Under the pieces are notes generated by a model, which saw nothing but the letters and a program-made list of their open reading frames with translations, searched no databases and was not told the origin of the DNA. The translations under genes were made by a program, and so were the position numbers. Positions 44,290 through 53,146 of a stretch of DNA of 64,000 bases are shown here, piece by piece (position 1 is the first letter of the stretch; each line of letters begins with the position of its first letter). The stretch comes from Paraburkholderia bryophila (GTDB taxonomy: Bacteria; Pseudomonadota; Gammaproteobacteria; Burkholderiales; Burkholderiaceae): contig NZ_JACCAS010000002.1 of assembly GCF_013409255.1 (NCBI RefSeq), forward strand, positions 2,408,001 to 2,472,000, read 5' to 3'.

Positions 44290-45912
44290 ATGTGTCCGTC
44301 TTCCCTTAGCGAACCTTCCAGTTCGGCTCAAGACGAGCCGGTAGCGCAGCCGGATCCGTCGGCGAGATTTGTCGACGCGCTGAACAAGGTGAAGCCGCTG
44401 CTCGACTTGCAGCCGCCGTTGCCGCCCAAGGAATTAGCCGAGGCGTTGCAACTCGCGGCCGTCAGTTCGCTTGGTCTGGGCGATCTCGCCGACGCCGAGT
44501 CTTACTGGCGCCGCGCTATCGAAACGAATCCTCGTTTCGCGGACGCGTACCTGAACCTCGCCACCTTGCTGAAGGGCCTCAACCGCCTGGCCGACGTGGA
44601 AGCGTTATTGCGGCAACTGCTCGACGCGTGCCCCGATCTCGCGGACGTTCACAACCAGCTCGGCTCGCTACTTCAGGACCAGGCGCGCATGGCCGAAGCG
44701 GAAGCGGCGTATCGGCAAGCGTCGCGCATTCTGCCCGATCGCCTCGAATTTCATTACAACCTCGGCACTGTGTTGAGACCGCTAGGCCGCTGGAGCGAAG
44801 CCGCCGATGCCTATCGGCGCGCCATCGCACTGCGTCCCGATTTCGTCATGGGGTACAGCAACCTCGGCAACATCCTGAAGGAACTGGGCCGTCTGACGGA
44901 AGCGGAGGCCGCCTACCGGCAGGCGCTTGCCGTTAGCGACGACTATCACATGGCGCGGTTCGCGCTGGCCACGCTGCTGCTGAGCATGGGGCGCTTCGAC
45001 GAAGGCTGGCGGTTGCATGACGCGCGTCATGCGGACCCTGGGTCGATGCAACATAAGACGCAGAAGGTCGTCGGGCGTCCGCGTTGGCAAGGCGAATCGC
45101 TGGTGGGGAAAAAACTGCTGGTCTGGCAGGAAGGCGGACTCGGCGATGCGATTCATTTCGGCCGCTATCTGCCGCTGCTGAAGGCGCAAGGCGCGGCGCA
45201 GGTCGCGTTCGTCTGTGCTGCGTCGCTGCATCGGCTATTCGCCACGGTGGAGGGCGTCGACGTGGTGTTGACGCACGAGGCGGGCTGGGCCGCGGCGTCG
45301 AGTTACGACTATTGGACGAGTCCGTTGAGTGTGCCGTTTTACCTGCGGACAACGACAGAAACGATTCCGCCGCCCGTTCGGATGACATTAGATCCGTTGC
45401 TTGTCGACGCCTGGCGCGAGCGCCTCGCAACACTTCCCTCGGGCCGCAGAATCGGACTCGTCTGGAAAGGCAATGCGCTCCACCAGAACGACGCGAACCG
45501 CTCACTGTCGTCCCTCGCGATGCTCGCGCCGCTTTGGCGTCTGCCTGGTGTGAGCTTCGTGAGTCTGCAAAAAGGCGACGGCGAGGACGAGGCACAATCG
45601 CCGCCCGCCGAACAGCCGCTGCTGCATCTCGGCTCTGAAACGAAGGACATGGCCGATAGCGCCGCGATCATCGCGCAGCTCGATCTGGTGATCTGCGTGG
45701 ATACGGCGATTGCGCATCTCGCGGCGTCGGTCGGTACCCGCTGCTGGGTGATGCTGCCGGAGCAGTCCGTCGACTGGCGCTGGATGCTCGAACGCGATGA
45801 CTCGCCGTGGTATCCGGAGACGATCCGGCTATTTCGTCAGCCTTTGGGTGGACGTTGGCCTGCGGTGATCGAACGGGTACGGCAGGCGTGTGCCGAGGGT
45901 TTTGACGCGTAA
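44290..45912 (+). CDS. TPR protein with glycosyltransferase-9-like C-terminus
   Basis: Encodes 540 residues. Residues ~45-245 contain five TPR units (FADAYLNLATLLKGLNRLAD, DVHNQLGSLLQDQARMAEAE, FHYNLGTVLRPLGRWSEAAD, GYSNLGNILKELGRLTEAEA, MARFALATLLLSMGRFDEGW). The C-terminal part resembles the heptosyltransferase (GT9) fold often fused to TPRs: LLVWQEGGLGDAIHFGRYLP, RIGLVWKGNALHQNDANRSL and DLVICVDTAIAHLAASVGTR. It could glycosylate a protein or be a TPR-scaffold. It is cotranscribed with the KfrA-type gene, 11 bp upstream. Confidence 0.85.
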   Translation: MCPSSLSEPSSSAQDEPVAQPDPSARFVDALNKVKPLLDLQPPLPPKELAEALQLAAVSSLGLGDLADAESYWRRAIETNPRFADAYLNLATLLKGLNRLADVEALLRQLLDACPDLADVHNQLGSLLQDQARMAEAEAAYRQASRILPDRLEFHYNLGTVLRPLGRWSEAADAYRRAIALRPDFVMGYSNLGNILKELGRLTEAEAAYRQALAVSDDYHMARFALATLLLSMGRFDEGWRLHDARHADPGSMQHKTQKVVGRPRWQGESLVGKKLLVWQEGGLGDAIHFGRYLPLLKAQGAAQVAFVCAASLHRLFATVEGVDVVLTHEAGWAAASSYDYWTSPLSVPFYLRTTTETIPPPVRMTLDPLLVDAWRERLATLPSGRRIGLVWKGNALHQNDANRSLSSLAMLAPLWRLPGVSFVSLQKGDGEDEAQSPPAEQPLLHLGSETKDMADSAAIIAQLDLVICVDTAIAHLAASVGTRCWVMLPEQSVDWRWMLERDDSPWYPETIRLFRQPLGGRWPAVIERVRQACAEGFDA

Positions 45913-45932
45913 CGTCGACGTTGAGAGACGGG

Positions 45933-46841
45933 CTAGAAGTCATCCCAAGGCGGTTCGTCGCCAAACGCCTCGACCAGGCAATCGATAAACCGCCGCACCT
46001 TCGAAGGCACATAACGCGCCGACGGATACACCGCGTGAATCGTCAGCTCGGGCGCCCTGAAACCCGGCAGCAGCACGACGAGATTGCCCGCCTTGATGTG
46101 CTCTCCGAATACGAAGGTGGGACCATACGCAATGCCGATGCCGGCGAGTGCGCCCGCCACCAGCATCTGCATGTTGTTGGCCTGCATGCGCAGCGGGCCG
46201 CCGATCACGTGATAACGATCCTGCTCGTCCAGCAACGTCCATTCACCCGCCGACACGGCCTCGCTGAACGCGAGACGCGGCGCGCGAGCCAGATCGTCGG
46301 GCGTGTGCGGCACACCTTCACGCGCGAGAAAGGCCGGCGACGCGCAGATCACCATCCGGCAAGGCGCCAGCCGACGCGCGACGAGTTGCGAGTCGGGCAA
46401 GCGGCCGATCCGGATCGCGACGTCGATGCCGTCGTTTTGCAGATCGACGTAGCGATCGTCGAGCGCAATGTCGATGTCGACGTGAGGGTGATCGCTCAGA
46501 TACCGCGTGACGACGTCCCCCATATGCATCGCGCCGAACGTGACCGGCGCGGCGACGCGCAGCATGCCGCTCGCGATCCGCTGCGCGTCGCTCGCCTCGC
46601 GGTTGGCGTCGTCGAACTCGTCGAGAATGCGCTTGCAGCGGGCGTAATACGCGCGGCCCGCATCCGTCAGGCTCAGGCTGCGGGTACTGCGCTGCAACAG
46701 CCGGACCTTCAGTTCGGCTTCGAGTCCGCTCAGGTGCTTGCCGGCCATCGACGCGGATAAGCCGAAGCGCCGTCCCGCCGCGACAAGGCTGCCTTCGTCG
46801 ACCGCAGCCACGAACACCGCGATGCTGGCAAAACGGTCCAT
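45933..46841 (-). CDS. LysR-family transcriptional regulator
   Basis: Encodes 302 residues, full length. The HTH is MDRFASIAVFVAAVDEGSLV with the FGLSASMAGKHLSGLEAELK recognition helix. The effector domain contains VDVAIRIGRLPDSQLVARRL-like segments typical of the CrgA/DsdC/AaeR subgroup. It is divergent from an alpha/beta hydrolase (135-bp gap), the usual arrangement for LysR control of the neighbouring gene. Confidence 0.93.
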   Translation of the reverse strand: MDRFASIAVFVAAVDEGSLVAAGRRFGLSASMAGKHLSGLEAELKVRLLQRSTRSLSLTDAGRAYYARCKRILDEFDDANREASDAQRIASGMLRVAAPVTFGAMHMGDVVTRYLSDHPHVDIDIALDDRYVDLQNDGIDVAIRIGRLPDSQLVARRLAPCRMVICASPAFLAREGVPHTPDDLARAPRLAFSEAVSAGEWTLLDEQDRYHVIGGPLRMQANNMQMLVAGALAGIGIAYGPTFVFGEHIKAGNLVVLLPGFRAPELTIHAVYPSARYVPSKVRRFIDCLVEAFGDEPPWDDF

Positions 46842-46976
46842 GACGACTCCAGTCGATAGTTTTACGATCGAATCATGATAGTGGAATCGGGATTATCGCG
46901 AGACACGATTAAATCTACCATCGAACTCAATGCCTGACGATGGGCAGAGACAGGCTCAACGCGCAGGGAGTTTCAA

Positions 46977-47786
46977 ATGAAAATCGACTCGAACGGTGTA
47001 CGGATTCACGTGAGGGAACTGGGTTTCGACGACGGCGGCGACACCCCCGCCATCGTCTTTCTGCATTACTGGGGCGGCTCGTCGCGCACGTGGCACGACG
47101 TGATCGCCGCGCTGCCGAACGTGTATCGAACGGTCGCGCCGGATCACCGCGGCTGGGGCGATTCGGACAAGCCGGCCGCCGGTTACGCGCTCGCCGATCT
47201 CGCCGACGACGCACAGCGCGTGATCGAAGCGCTCGCGCTGCGGCGCTTCGTGCTGGTCGGGCATTCGATGGGCGGCAAGGTGGCGCAGTTGCTGGCGGCG
47301 CACCGTCCGCAAGGTCTGGCCGGTCTCGTGCTGGTTGCGCCGTCGCCGCCGGTGCCGTTGCAATTGCCGGCCGAAGCGTTGGCCCAGATGGAAAGCGCTT
47401 ATGCCTCACCGGCTTCGGTCGAAGCGTCCATTGACGGCATGTTGTGCGCGAAGTCGTTGAGCCCCGCGCATCGCCGGCAAGTGATCGAAGACAGCCTGCG
47501 TGGCGCGCCCGAAGCGAAGGCCGCGTGGCCGCGATCCACGAGCCGTGAAGACATTACGCGTGAAGTCGCCTCGATCGATGTGCCGACCACGATCATTGCC
47601 GGCGAACTGGATCGCGTGGATAGCGTGGCGGTGCTGCAGCGGGAAGTGCTCGGCCGCATTCCGCACGCGGTAATGCATGTGCTGCCGGGTGTCGGGCATT
47701 TGTCGCCGCTCGAAGCGCCGGTTGAAGTCGCAGAGCGGATTCACGACTTCGTTCAGCATCTCGCGCGTGTTGAGCACGACGCGTAA
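46977..47786 (+). CDS. Alpha/beta hydrolase
   Basis: Encodes 269 residues. The oxyanion motif is FLHYWGGSSRTWH, the nucleophile elbow is VGHSMGGKV (Ser97 in GxSxG), the acid is likely in IIAGELDRVD and the catalytic His in LPGVGHLSPLEAP. This is a serine hydrolase of the esterase/peroxidase-like group, cytoplasmic (no signal). The divergent LysR gene probably controls it. Confidence 0.92.
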   Translation: MKIDSNGVRIHVRELGFDDGGDTPAIVFLHYWGGSSRTWHDVIAALPNVYRTVAPDHRGWGDSDKPAAGYALADLADDAQRVIEALALRRFVLVGHSMGGKVAQLLAAHRPQGLAGLVLVAPSPPVPLQLPAEALAQMESAYASPASVEASIDGMLCAKSLSPAHRRQVIEDSLRGAPEAKAAWPRSTSREDITREVASIDVPTTIIAGELDRVDSVAVLQREVLGRIPHAVMHVLPGVGHLSPLEAPVEVAERIHDFVQHLARVEHDA

Positions 47787-47802
47787 CGGGTAGGCAGGCA
47801 TA

Positions 47803-47836
47803 CCGGGGCGCTTCTTTGCAGGCCCCGGCTGCTCTT
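47803..47836. terminator. Bidirectional terminator between convergent genes
   Basis: CCGGGGC and GCCCCGG form a 7-bp GC stem around a 12-nt loop, followed by CTCTTTT on the plus strand and preceded by few As on the other side. It separates the hydrolase gene from the convergent copper gene. Confidence 0.6.
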
Positions 47837-48244
47837 TTACTTCACGCCGTGTTTTGCCTGCCAACGCTGCATGAACGCGATTTCATCGTGCTGGGCCTTG
47901 ATGATGTTGCGAGCCAGGCGCTTCAACTCCGGGTCCTTGCCGTATTTCAATTCCACTTGCGCCATTTCAACCGCGCCCTGATGGTGCGGAATCATATGCG
48001 CGACGAAATCCTTGTCGGTGTCGCCGGTGTAGGCGGGCGCGCTCATGCCTTGCATCATCTTGTCGTCGGCGGCCTTGAACGCTTGCGTCGAATCGCTTGA
48101 GCCGGCGCCTGTCGAAGCCGGCATTTTCATGCCCGGCATGCCGGGCATGGTGCCGCTTTGCTGCGCGTGAACCGGCGCGGCCGCGACGGCAAACGCCAGG
48201 CCGCTGAACAGACAGAGGGCGCGAAAGGCGCGAAGGTTTTTCAT
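47837..48244 (-). CDS. DUF305 copper-binding periplasmic protein (CopM-like)
   Basis: Encodes 135 residues. A signal peptide (about 1-27, AVAAAPVHAQ) leads to a Met-rich mature part (TMPGMPGMKMPAS), then the DUF305 core with FVAHMIPHHQGAVEMAQVEL and ARNIIKAQHDEIAFMQRWQ. DUF305 proteins of the CopM type bind Cu(I) or Ag(I) through Met/His in the periplasm. It is downstream of the CopZ-like gene on the same strand and may share its transcript. Confidence 0.85.
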   Translation of the reverse strand: MKNLRAFRALCLFSGLAFAVAAAPVHAQQSGTMPGMPGMKMPASTGAGSSDSTQAFKAADDKMMQGMSAPAYTGDTDKDFVAHMIPHHQGAVEMAQVELKYGKDPELKRLARNIIKAQHDEIAFMQRWQAKHGVK

Positions 48245-48308
48245 GGTGGATGTCCGTTAGGAAAAGGGTGTCCTGGTCGATGCGTTTATCGGCAGCGGTT
48301 CATTTCAT

Positions 48309-48506
48309 TCAGGTTCTTGCCAGCGGATGAAAACCCGCTGCCTCGATGACCTCGATAATCCGCTGCGACGATTGCGTCGACGTGACCTTGACGATTTTAA
48401 CGGGGACGTCGACGTCGAGCTTCGCGGCGGGGTCGAATTGGGTGACTGCACGCTTGATCGCATTGGCGCATCCGCCGCACGTCATATCCGGGATTTCGAA
48501 TTCCAT
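48309..48506 (-). CDS. Heavy-metal-associated copper chaperone (CopZ-like)
   Basis: Encodes 65 residues from ATG 48506 (GGAGG site). The single HMA domain has MEFEIPDMTCGGCANAIKRA with the MxCxxC copper site and a closing SQRIIEVIEAAGFHP, the typical ferredoxin-like fold. It is a cytosolic copper chaperone. A CueR-type operator lies 50-70 bp upstream (48555-48575), so copper likely induces it. Confidence 0.9.
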   Translation of the reverse strand: MEFEIPDMTCGGCANAIKRAVTQFDPAAKLDVDVPVKIVKVTSTQSSQRIIEVIEAAGFHPLART

Positions 48507-48554
48507 TTGCTGCCTCCAATGAATCGTTAATAAGTGGTCAGGACTCAAGCGTGG

Positions 48555-48575
48555 ACCTTCCCACCGCAGTAAGGT
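48555..48575 (-). promoter_or_regulatory. CueR/MerR-type metal operator
   Basis: On the minus strand TTGACC is followed by ACCTTAC, TGCGGT and GGGAAGGT, the inverted ACCTT...AAGGT dyad seen in CueR/HmrR promoters with long (19-bp) spacers. It is well placed to drive the CopZ-like gene. No regulator gene of this type is in the window. The expected -10 match is poor. Confidence 0.5.
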
Positions 48576-48687
48576 CAAGCGTATTGGCTCATGTATTCAA
48601 CCGATGCCAGGCATCACGGTAAATCGTCGCGCGAGGCGCGCTTCTGGCCTTACAGTCGCCTTAATCAGCATGCTAGACTCCGTACCC

Positions 48688-49113
48688 ATGTCTTACTGGC
48701 GCAAACTCCTCATCGTCGTGCTGCTCGTGCTGAGCCTTCCGGTTCAGTCGTTCGCGGCCGTCTCCATGAAATGCGATTCCTCGCATTCCATCGGCGAGAG
48801 AGCGCCCGCGCTTTATGAGCCGGTCGCGAGCCAACTTCAGCATCACGACCACGCCGCGATGAGGGCCGCGCAAGCCAGTGACATGGGCGGTAGCGTCCCT
48901 CTTCCGCATCACGGCACAGTTGGCGGCGAGCATCACGCGCACGCGTGCTCGACGTGCGCCGCTTGCTGTTTCGGCGGTGCGTTGCCGAATACCGCAGCGG
49001 CGTCCCTGTCGGTCGAGCCGATTCATTTCACCGTTCCCCTGCCTCCCGCTGTTCGTGTCGCGTCGTTTCTGACGGACGGCATCGAACGGCCTCCGCGCCT
49101 CTCACTCGTCTAG
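48688..49113 (+). CDS. Periplasmic His/Cys-rich metal protein (CzcI/DUF2946-like)
   Basis: Encodes 141 residues from ATG 48688. A hydrophobic signal (LLIVVLLVLSLPVQSFAAVS) is followed by a mature part dense in metal ligands: HHDHAAM, HHGTVGGEHHAHACSTCAAC. This resembles the small CzcI/DUF2946 proteins at the start of efflux operons. Likely a periplasmic metal sensor or chaperone; the ligand could be copper, given its neighbours. First gene of the plus-strand copper set. Confidence 0.65.
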   Translation: MSYWRKLLIVVLLVLSLPVQSFAAVSMKCDSSHSIGERAPALYEPVASQLQHHDHAAMRAAQASDMGGSVPLPHHGTVGGEHHAHACSTCAACCFGGALPNTAAASLSVEPIHFTVPLPPAVRVASFLTDGIERPPRLSLV

Positions 49114-49203
49114 TTCTTTCGCAGCCTTGCGCTGCGTGGTTCCCATTCGCTCCGGCGGCCGGCTGCATGTCGGCTGCCGGGACGACATACGACGAGACAA
49201 TTC

Positions 49204-49521
49204 ATGCGAACGTTTATTGCGGCGCTGCTCGCCGCGACGGCAAGCTTGCCGTCGCTCGTGCACGCCCAGACCCCCTCTGTCATTCCCGACCCGGCGGATG
49301 CCGCCGCGTCGACGCCCGCGCTCAGCGCGCCGTCCTTCTTCGCGGACTACGTGGGTTACCGCGAGCCGAACGCACCGAGCTGGCAGGCGCTCAATCGCGC
49401 GGTCACGAAGCCGTCGTCCAGTAACGCCGGAATGCATCATGACATGATGCATTCCATGAGTACCGGCGCCGGTGCCGAGCATGACATGCACGGTGCTTCC
49501 CATGAGGAGCCGATGAAATGA
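49204..49521 (+). CDS. Periplasmic Met/His-rich small protein
   Basis: Encodes 105 residues. The signal peptide (about 1-21, LPSLVHAQ) is followed by an Ala/Pro-rich linker and a C-terminal run rich in Met and His (GMHHDMMHSMSTGAGAEHDM). The pattern suggests Cu(I) binding in the periplasm. Its stop overlaps the ATG of the TolC-family gene by 4 nt (ATGA), so it is translated with it. Confidence 0.7.
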   Translation: MRTFIAALLAATASLPSLVHAQTPSVIPDPADAAASTPALSAPSFFADYVGYREPNAPSWQALNRAVTKPSSSNAGMHHDMMHSMSTGAGAEHDMHGASHEEPMK

Positions 49522-50954
49522 GTCGGCCCCTGTTTCCCACTCCCCGCGTGTTGGCTATTGCCGCGGCGGTTTTATTGCTCGCCGGTTGCACGACGTTTTC
49601 GAAAGACGGCGGATTCGCGACCGTTTCCAGCACAGCCTCGGAACGGCTCGGCAAAGATACCGCGTTAATCACGACGGATCAGGACCGCAACGCGGTCGCC
49701 AAACGCACCGATGAACTGCTGGCCAAACCGCTCGACATGGACGACGCGGTCCAGATCGCGCTATTGAACAATCGTGGCCTGCAAGCTGCGTACAGCGAGC
49801 TAGGCATCGCCGAAGCCGATCTGGTTCAGGCGGGGCGGCTGCCGAATCCCGGCTTCACGTTTAGCCGCACGCACGGTGGCAACGACCTGAGCATTAGCCG
49901 CACATTCACGCTCGGCCTCATGAACGTGCTGACGATGCCGCTGGCCACGCGTATCGAAAGCCGTCGCTTCGAACGGACCCGTTTGCTCGCGGCGGATGCA
50001 ATGCTAAAAGTCGCGGCCGATGCGCGACGCGCGTACATCAACGCGGCGGCGGCGAAGCAATCCGCGGCCTACGCGGTGCAGGTGACGGACGCGGCGCAGG
50101 CGAGCGCCGAACTCGCGTTGCGGATGCAGCAGGCCGGCCATTTCAGCAAGCTGGAGTACGCGCGCGAGCAGGCTTTCTACGCGGAAACCATGGCGCAAGG
50201 TGTGCGAGCACAGCAGGTGGCGCTGGCGGCGCGAGAAAAGCTCACCCGCGTGATGGGCCTGTGGGGCTCGCAAGCGTCGCAATACGCGCTGCCCGAACGC
50301 TTACCCGATCTTCCTCGGGAGCGTGCCGAGTTGCCCGACCTCGAGCGCTTCGCCATGAACAACCGCCTCGACATTCAGGCGGCGAAACTGCAAACGCAAA
50401 GCGTCGCAAGTTCGCTGGGTCTGAGCAAGGCCACGCGCTTCATCAATGCGCTGGACGTCGGCTATCAGAACAACTTCACCACCTCCGACGGCCGCGAGCA
50501 GGGCTACGAAATCAGCGTCGAAATTCCGGTGTTCGATTGGGGCGGCGCGAAGGTGGCGCGCGCCGAGGCGATCTATTTGCAATCGGCGAACCGGCTTGGC
50601 GAGACGGCGATCGACGCGCGTTCCGAGGTACGTGAAGCGTATTCCGCCTATATCAGCGACTACGAGCTCGCCAGGCACTACCGCGACGAAGTCGTGCCGA
50701 TCCGCAAAACCATTTCGAATGAACTGCTGCTTCGCTACAACGGCATGCTCGCGAGCGTGTTCGAACTGCTTGCCGATTCCCGCGAGCAGATCGGCGCGGT
50801 GAATAGCGCGATCGACGCGTTGAAAGACTACTGGCTCGCCGAAACCGATCTCCAACTAGCGCTCGGCGGCCGTTTGCCGCCTGTCGCGCTGGCCGCGACA
50901 CCTCTCTTACCGGCGACGCAAACCGCCTCATCCAATGAATCCAAAGGTCAATGA
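49518..50954 (+). CDS. TolC-family outer-membrane efflux lipoprotein (CusC-like)
   Basis: Encodes 478 residues. The N-terminus has a lipobox, LLLAGCTTF, so the mature protein is acylated at Cys24. The long helical repeats of the outer-membrane factor family follow, and helix 3-4 segments such as ALLNNRGLQAAYSELGIAEA are typical of TolC/CusC. It forms the outer-membrane channel for metal or drug efflux; no RND or HlyD partner is in the window. It is coupled to the small Met/His-rich gene upstream and to the oxidase downstream. Confidence 0.88.
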   Translation: MSRPLFPTPRVLAIAAAVLLLAGCTTFSKDGGFATVSSTASERLGKDTALITTDQDRNAVAKRTDELLAKPLDMDDAVQIALLNNRGLQAAYSELGIAEADLVQAGRLPNPGFTFSRTHGGNDLSISRTFTLGLMNVLTMPLATRIESRRFERTRLLAADAMLKVAADARRAYINAAAAKQSAAYAVQVTDAAQASAELALRMQQAGHFSKLEYAREQAFYAETMAQGVRAQQVALAAREKLTRVMGLWGSQASQYALPERLPDLPRERAELPDLERFAMNNRLDIQAAKLQTQSVASSLGLSKATRFINALDVGYQNNFTTSDGREQGYEISVEIPVFDWGGAKVARAEAIYLQSANRLGETAIDARSEVREAYSAYISDYELARHYRDEVVPIRKTISNELLLRYNGMLASVFELLADSREQIGAVNSAIDALKDYWLAETDLQLALGGRLPPVALAATPLLPATQTASSNESKGQ

Positions 50955-50955
50955 C

Positions 50956-52251
50956 ATGGTGACACGTCGACATTTTCTCGGCGGCTCGGGCGCCGCTTTG
51001 CTGGGCGCGGCGCTGGTCAGCAAAGCCGGCGCGGCGTCGTTGCCCGAAGCGCCCACGATGGCCACCGCCACGATGCAGCCTCCGCTCGCGCCGGCCAATG
51101 GCCGGCCCTATACGCCCGTCGCCACGCTAAACGGCTGGTCGTTGCCGTGGCGCATGAAGAACGGCTGGAAAGAGTTTCATCTGATCGCCGAACCCGTGGT
51201 GCGCGAAATGGCGCCGGGCATGAGTGCGAATCTGTGGGGCTACAACGGCCAGGCGCCCGGCCCGACGATCGAGGCCGTGGAAGGCGACAAGGTGCGCATC
51301 TTCGTAACGAACCGGCTGCCGGAACACACCACGGTTCACTGGCACGGCATGCTGTTGCCGTGCGGTATGGACGGCGTAGGCGGTCTCACGCAGCCGCATA
51401 TTCCGCCGGGTAAGACCTTCGTTTACGAGTTTCAATTGGAGAAGCACGGCACCTTCATGTATCACCCGCACGCGGACGAAATGGTGCAGATGGCGATGGG
51501 CATGATGGGCACGTTCATCGTTCATCCGAAAGACCCGGGCGCGATGCGGGTGGATCGCGACTTCGTGTTCATCATGTCCGCGTACGACATCGACCCGGGC
51601 AGCTTCACGCCGCGCGTCAACGAGATGACCGACTTCAACCTGTGGACGTGGAATGCGCGCGTGTTTCCGGGCATCGACGCGTTGCCGGTGCGCGCCGGCG
51701 ACCGGGTGCGGATTCGCGTCGGCAATCTGACCATGACCAATCATCCGGTTCATCTGCACGGCTATCACTTCGAAGTGGTAGGCACGGACGGCGGCTGGAT
51801 TCCGCCGTCCGCGCGCTGGCCCGAGGTGACCGCGGACGTCGCGGTCGGGCAGATGCGCGCGATCGAGTTCACGGCTAATCGCCCTGGCGACTGGGCGTTT
51901 CATTGCCACAAGTCGCATCACACGATGAACGCGATGGGACACCAGGTGCCGAACCTGATCGGCGTGCCGCAGAAGGACCTCGCGCAGCGCATCAACAAGC
52001 TGGTGCCCGGCTATATGGCGATGGGCGGCACGGGCGGCGCGATGGGCGGCATGGAAATGCCGCTGCCCGACAACACGCTGCCGATGATGACCGGCACCGG
52101 CCCGTTCGGCGCGCTGGAAATGGGCGGCATGTTCAGCGTCGTCAAAGTGCGCGAGGGACTCGGGCGCGACGACTATCGCGATCCGGGCTGGTTCAGGCAT
52201 CCGAAGGGGACGGTGGCCTATGAATACACCGGCGAGTTGCCGGAGGGCTGA
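50956..52251 (+). CDS. Multicopper oxidase (CopA/CueO-like)
   Basis: Encodes 431 residues from ATG 50956, or seven more from ATG 50935, which overlaps the TolC-family stop. A twin-arginine signal (TRRHFLGGSGAALLGAALVS) sends it to the periplasm. Copper-site motifs are HWHGML, MYHPHADEM, HPVHLHGYHF and HCHKSHHTM. A Met/Gly-rich segment near the end (YMAMGGTGGAMGGMEMPL) is like those of Cu(I) oxidases. Likely detoxifies Cu(I) by oxidation. Last gene of the copper operon, followed by a terminator. Confidence 0.92.
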   Translation: MVTRRHFLGGSGAALLGAALVSKAGAASLPEAPTMATATMQPPLAPANGRPYTPVATLNGWSLPWRMKNGWKEFHLIAEPVVREMAPGMSANLWGYNGQAPGPTIEAVEGDKVRIFVTNRLPEHTTVHWHGMLLPCGMDGVGGLTQPHIPPGKTFVYEFQLEKHGTFMYHPHADEMVQMAMGMMGTFIVHPKDPGAMRVDRDFVFIMSAYDIDPGSFTPRVNEMTDFNLWTWNARVFPGIDALPVRAGDRVRIRVGNLTMTNHPVHLHGYHFEVVGTDGGWIPPSARWPEVTADVAVGQMRAIEFTANRPGDWAFHCHKSHHTMNAMGHQVPNLIGVPQKDLAQRINKLVPGYMAMGGTGGAMGGMEMPLPDNTLPMMTGTGPFGALEMGGMFSVVKVREGLGRDDYRDPGWFRHPKGTVAYEYTGELPEG

Positions 52252-52279
52252 ACCTGCACGTCTCCTGTTATCGATCGGC

Positions 52280-52339
52280 AACCTGTGAGGCGAGGCCCAT
52301 ACCTGGCCCGTATCACGCCTCGGTTTTCACAGGTTTTTT
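52280..52339 (+). terminator. Terminator of the copper operon
   Basis: AACCTGTGA pairs with TCACAGGTT across a structured 38-nt loop that contains a second GCGAGGC/GCCTCG pairing; six T residues follow. It closes the multicopper oxidase transcript. Confidence 0.8.
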
Positions 52340-52439
52340 ACACCGCCGGTCACGATCGTTGCCCGCTTTTTACGGCATCTTCCGTATCGTCTGGGGTTGG
52401 CGGTTCGCCGCAATTACGATGAGATTCGCTGGAGGCTGT

Positions 52440-52655
52440 ATGGCATTCAAACAAACGAAGGGCAACGTGACCGTCGAGGCTTGCGTATTTCCCGCGCCGG
52501 GGCAGATGTTCAAAGGCGCGCTACGCGTGACGACCCGACGCGGCGACAAGGAGGTTCAGCAAGTCATCGGGCGCGGTTGCGGCCGGCCGATGCGTAGCGC
52601 CGCACAAGCGCTCGAACTGGCCGAAGTCGAAGCGCGCCGGATCCTCGGAGTCTGA
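52440..52655 (+). CDS. Small hypothetical protein (71 aa)
   Basis: Starts at ATG 52440 with GGAGG 5 nt upstream. The sequence (FKQTKGNVTVEACVFPAPGQ, VQQVIGRGCGRPMRSAAQAL) is a compact, soluble, basic protein with two Cys but no motif I recognise. It is immediately upstream of the next gene (1-bp gap) and cotranscribed with it. Confidence 0.6.
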   Translation: MAFKQTKGNVTVEACVFPAPGQMFKGALRVTTRRGDKEVQQVIGRGCGRPMRSAAQALELAEVEARRILGV

Positions 52656-52656
52656 C

Positions 52657-53007
52657 ATGGCCGCGACACCGTCAAAACAGGCCATGATGTTCCGCGGAAT
52701 GTGCAAGGTCGTGGCGATTGCCTTCGTCACCAACCAGGTGCTCACGACCATTTTCACGTATGTCGCGCAGCAACTCGATTCCGCGCTGCCTCATGACGCG
52801 ATCTGGCTGTTTAGCTGTGTGACCTGCGGCCTGCTGACGCTCTGGCTGCAGGCCGACGCGCGCCGCGCATTCGGTTTTGCGCGCGAGAAGGGCTTCGTCA
52901 AGAAGACCGGCGACGGCAAGCAGGAGCTGCGGATCGCAGAGGATTGTCCGAAACGCTGGCTCGTGATTCTGCATATCGAGTTGAATCCTGCTGCGATCCA
53001 GGCTTAA
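52657..53007 (+). CDS. Small hypothetical membrane-associated protein
   Basis: Encodes 116 residues. One clear hydrophobic segment (VVAIAFVTNQVLTTIFTYVA) and a second weaker one (AIWLFSCVTCGLLTLWLQAD) suggest two membrane passes, with a polar, charged C-terminal part (RRAFGFAREKGFVKKTGDGK). No family recognised. Coupled to the 71-aa gene upstream. Confidence 0.55.
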   Translation: MAATPSKQAMMFRGMCKVVAIAFVTNQVLTTIFTYVAQQLDSALPHDAIWLFSCVTCGLLTLWLQADARRAFGFAREKGFVKKTGDGKQELRIAEDCPKRWLVILHIELNPAAIQA

Positions 53008-53146
53008 CCCGAACATGAATGCCGGCCGCGAGCTAGCGCTGAATAGCGCATTGCACGATCCTCGTTAGAACCCGCCGATACTTTTACGCGCTTTTAACGC
53101 GGCATTGGATAAGCTCAATGTATCGAATAGTGGCCACAGGTGCCCC

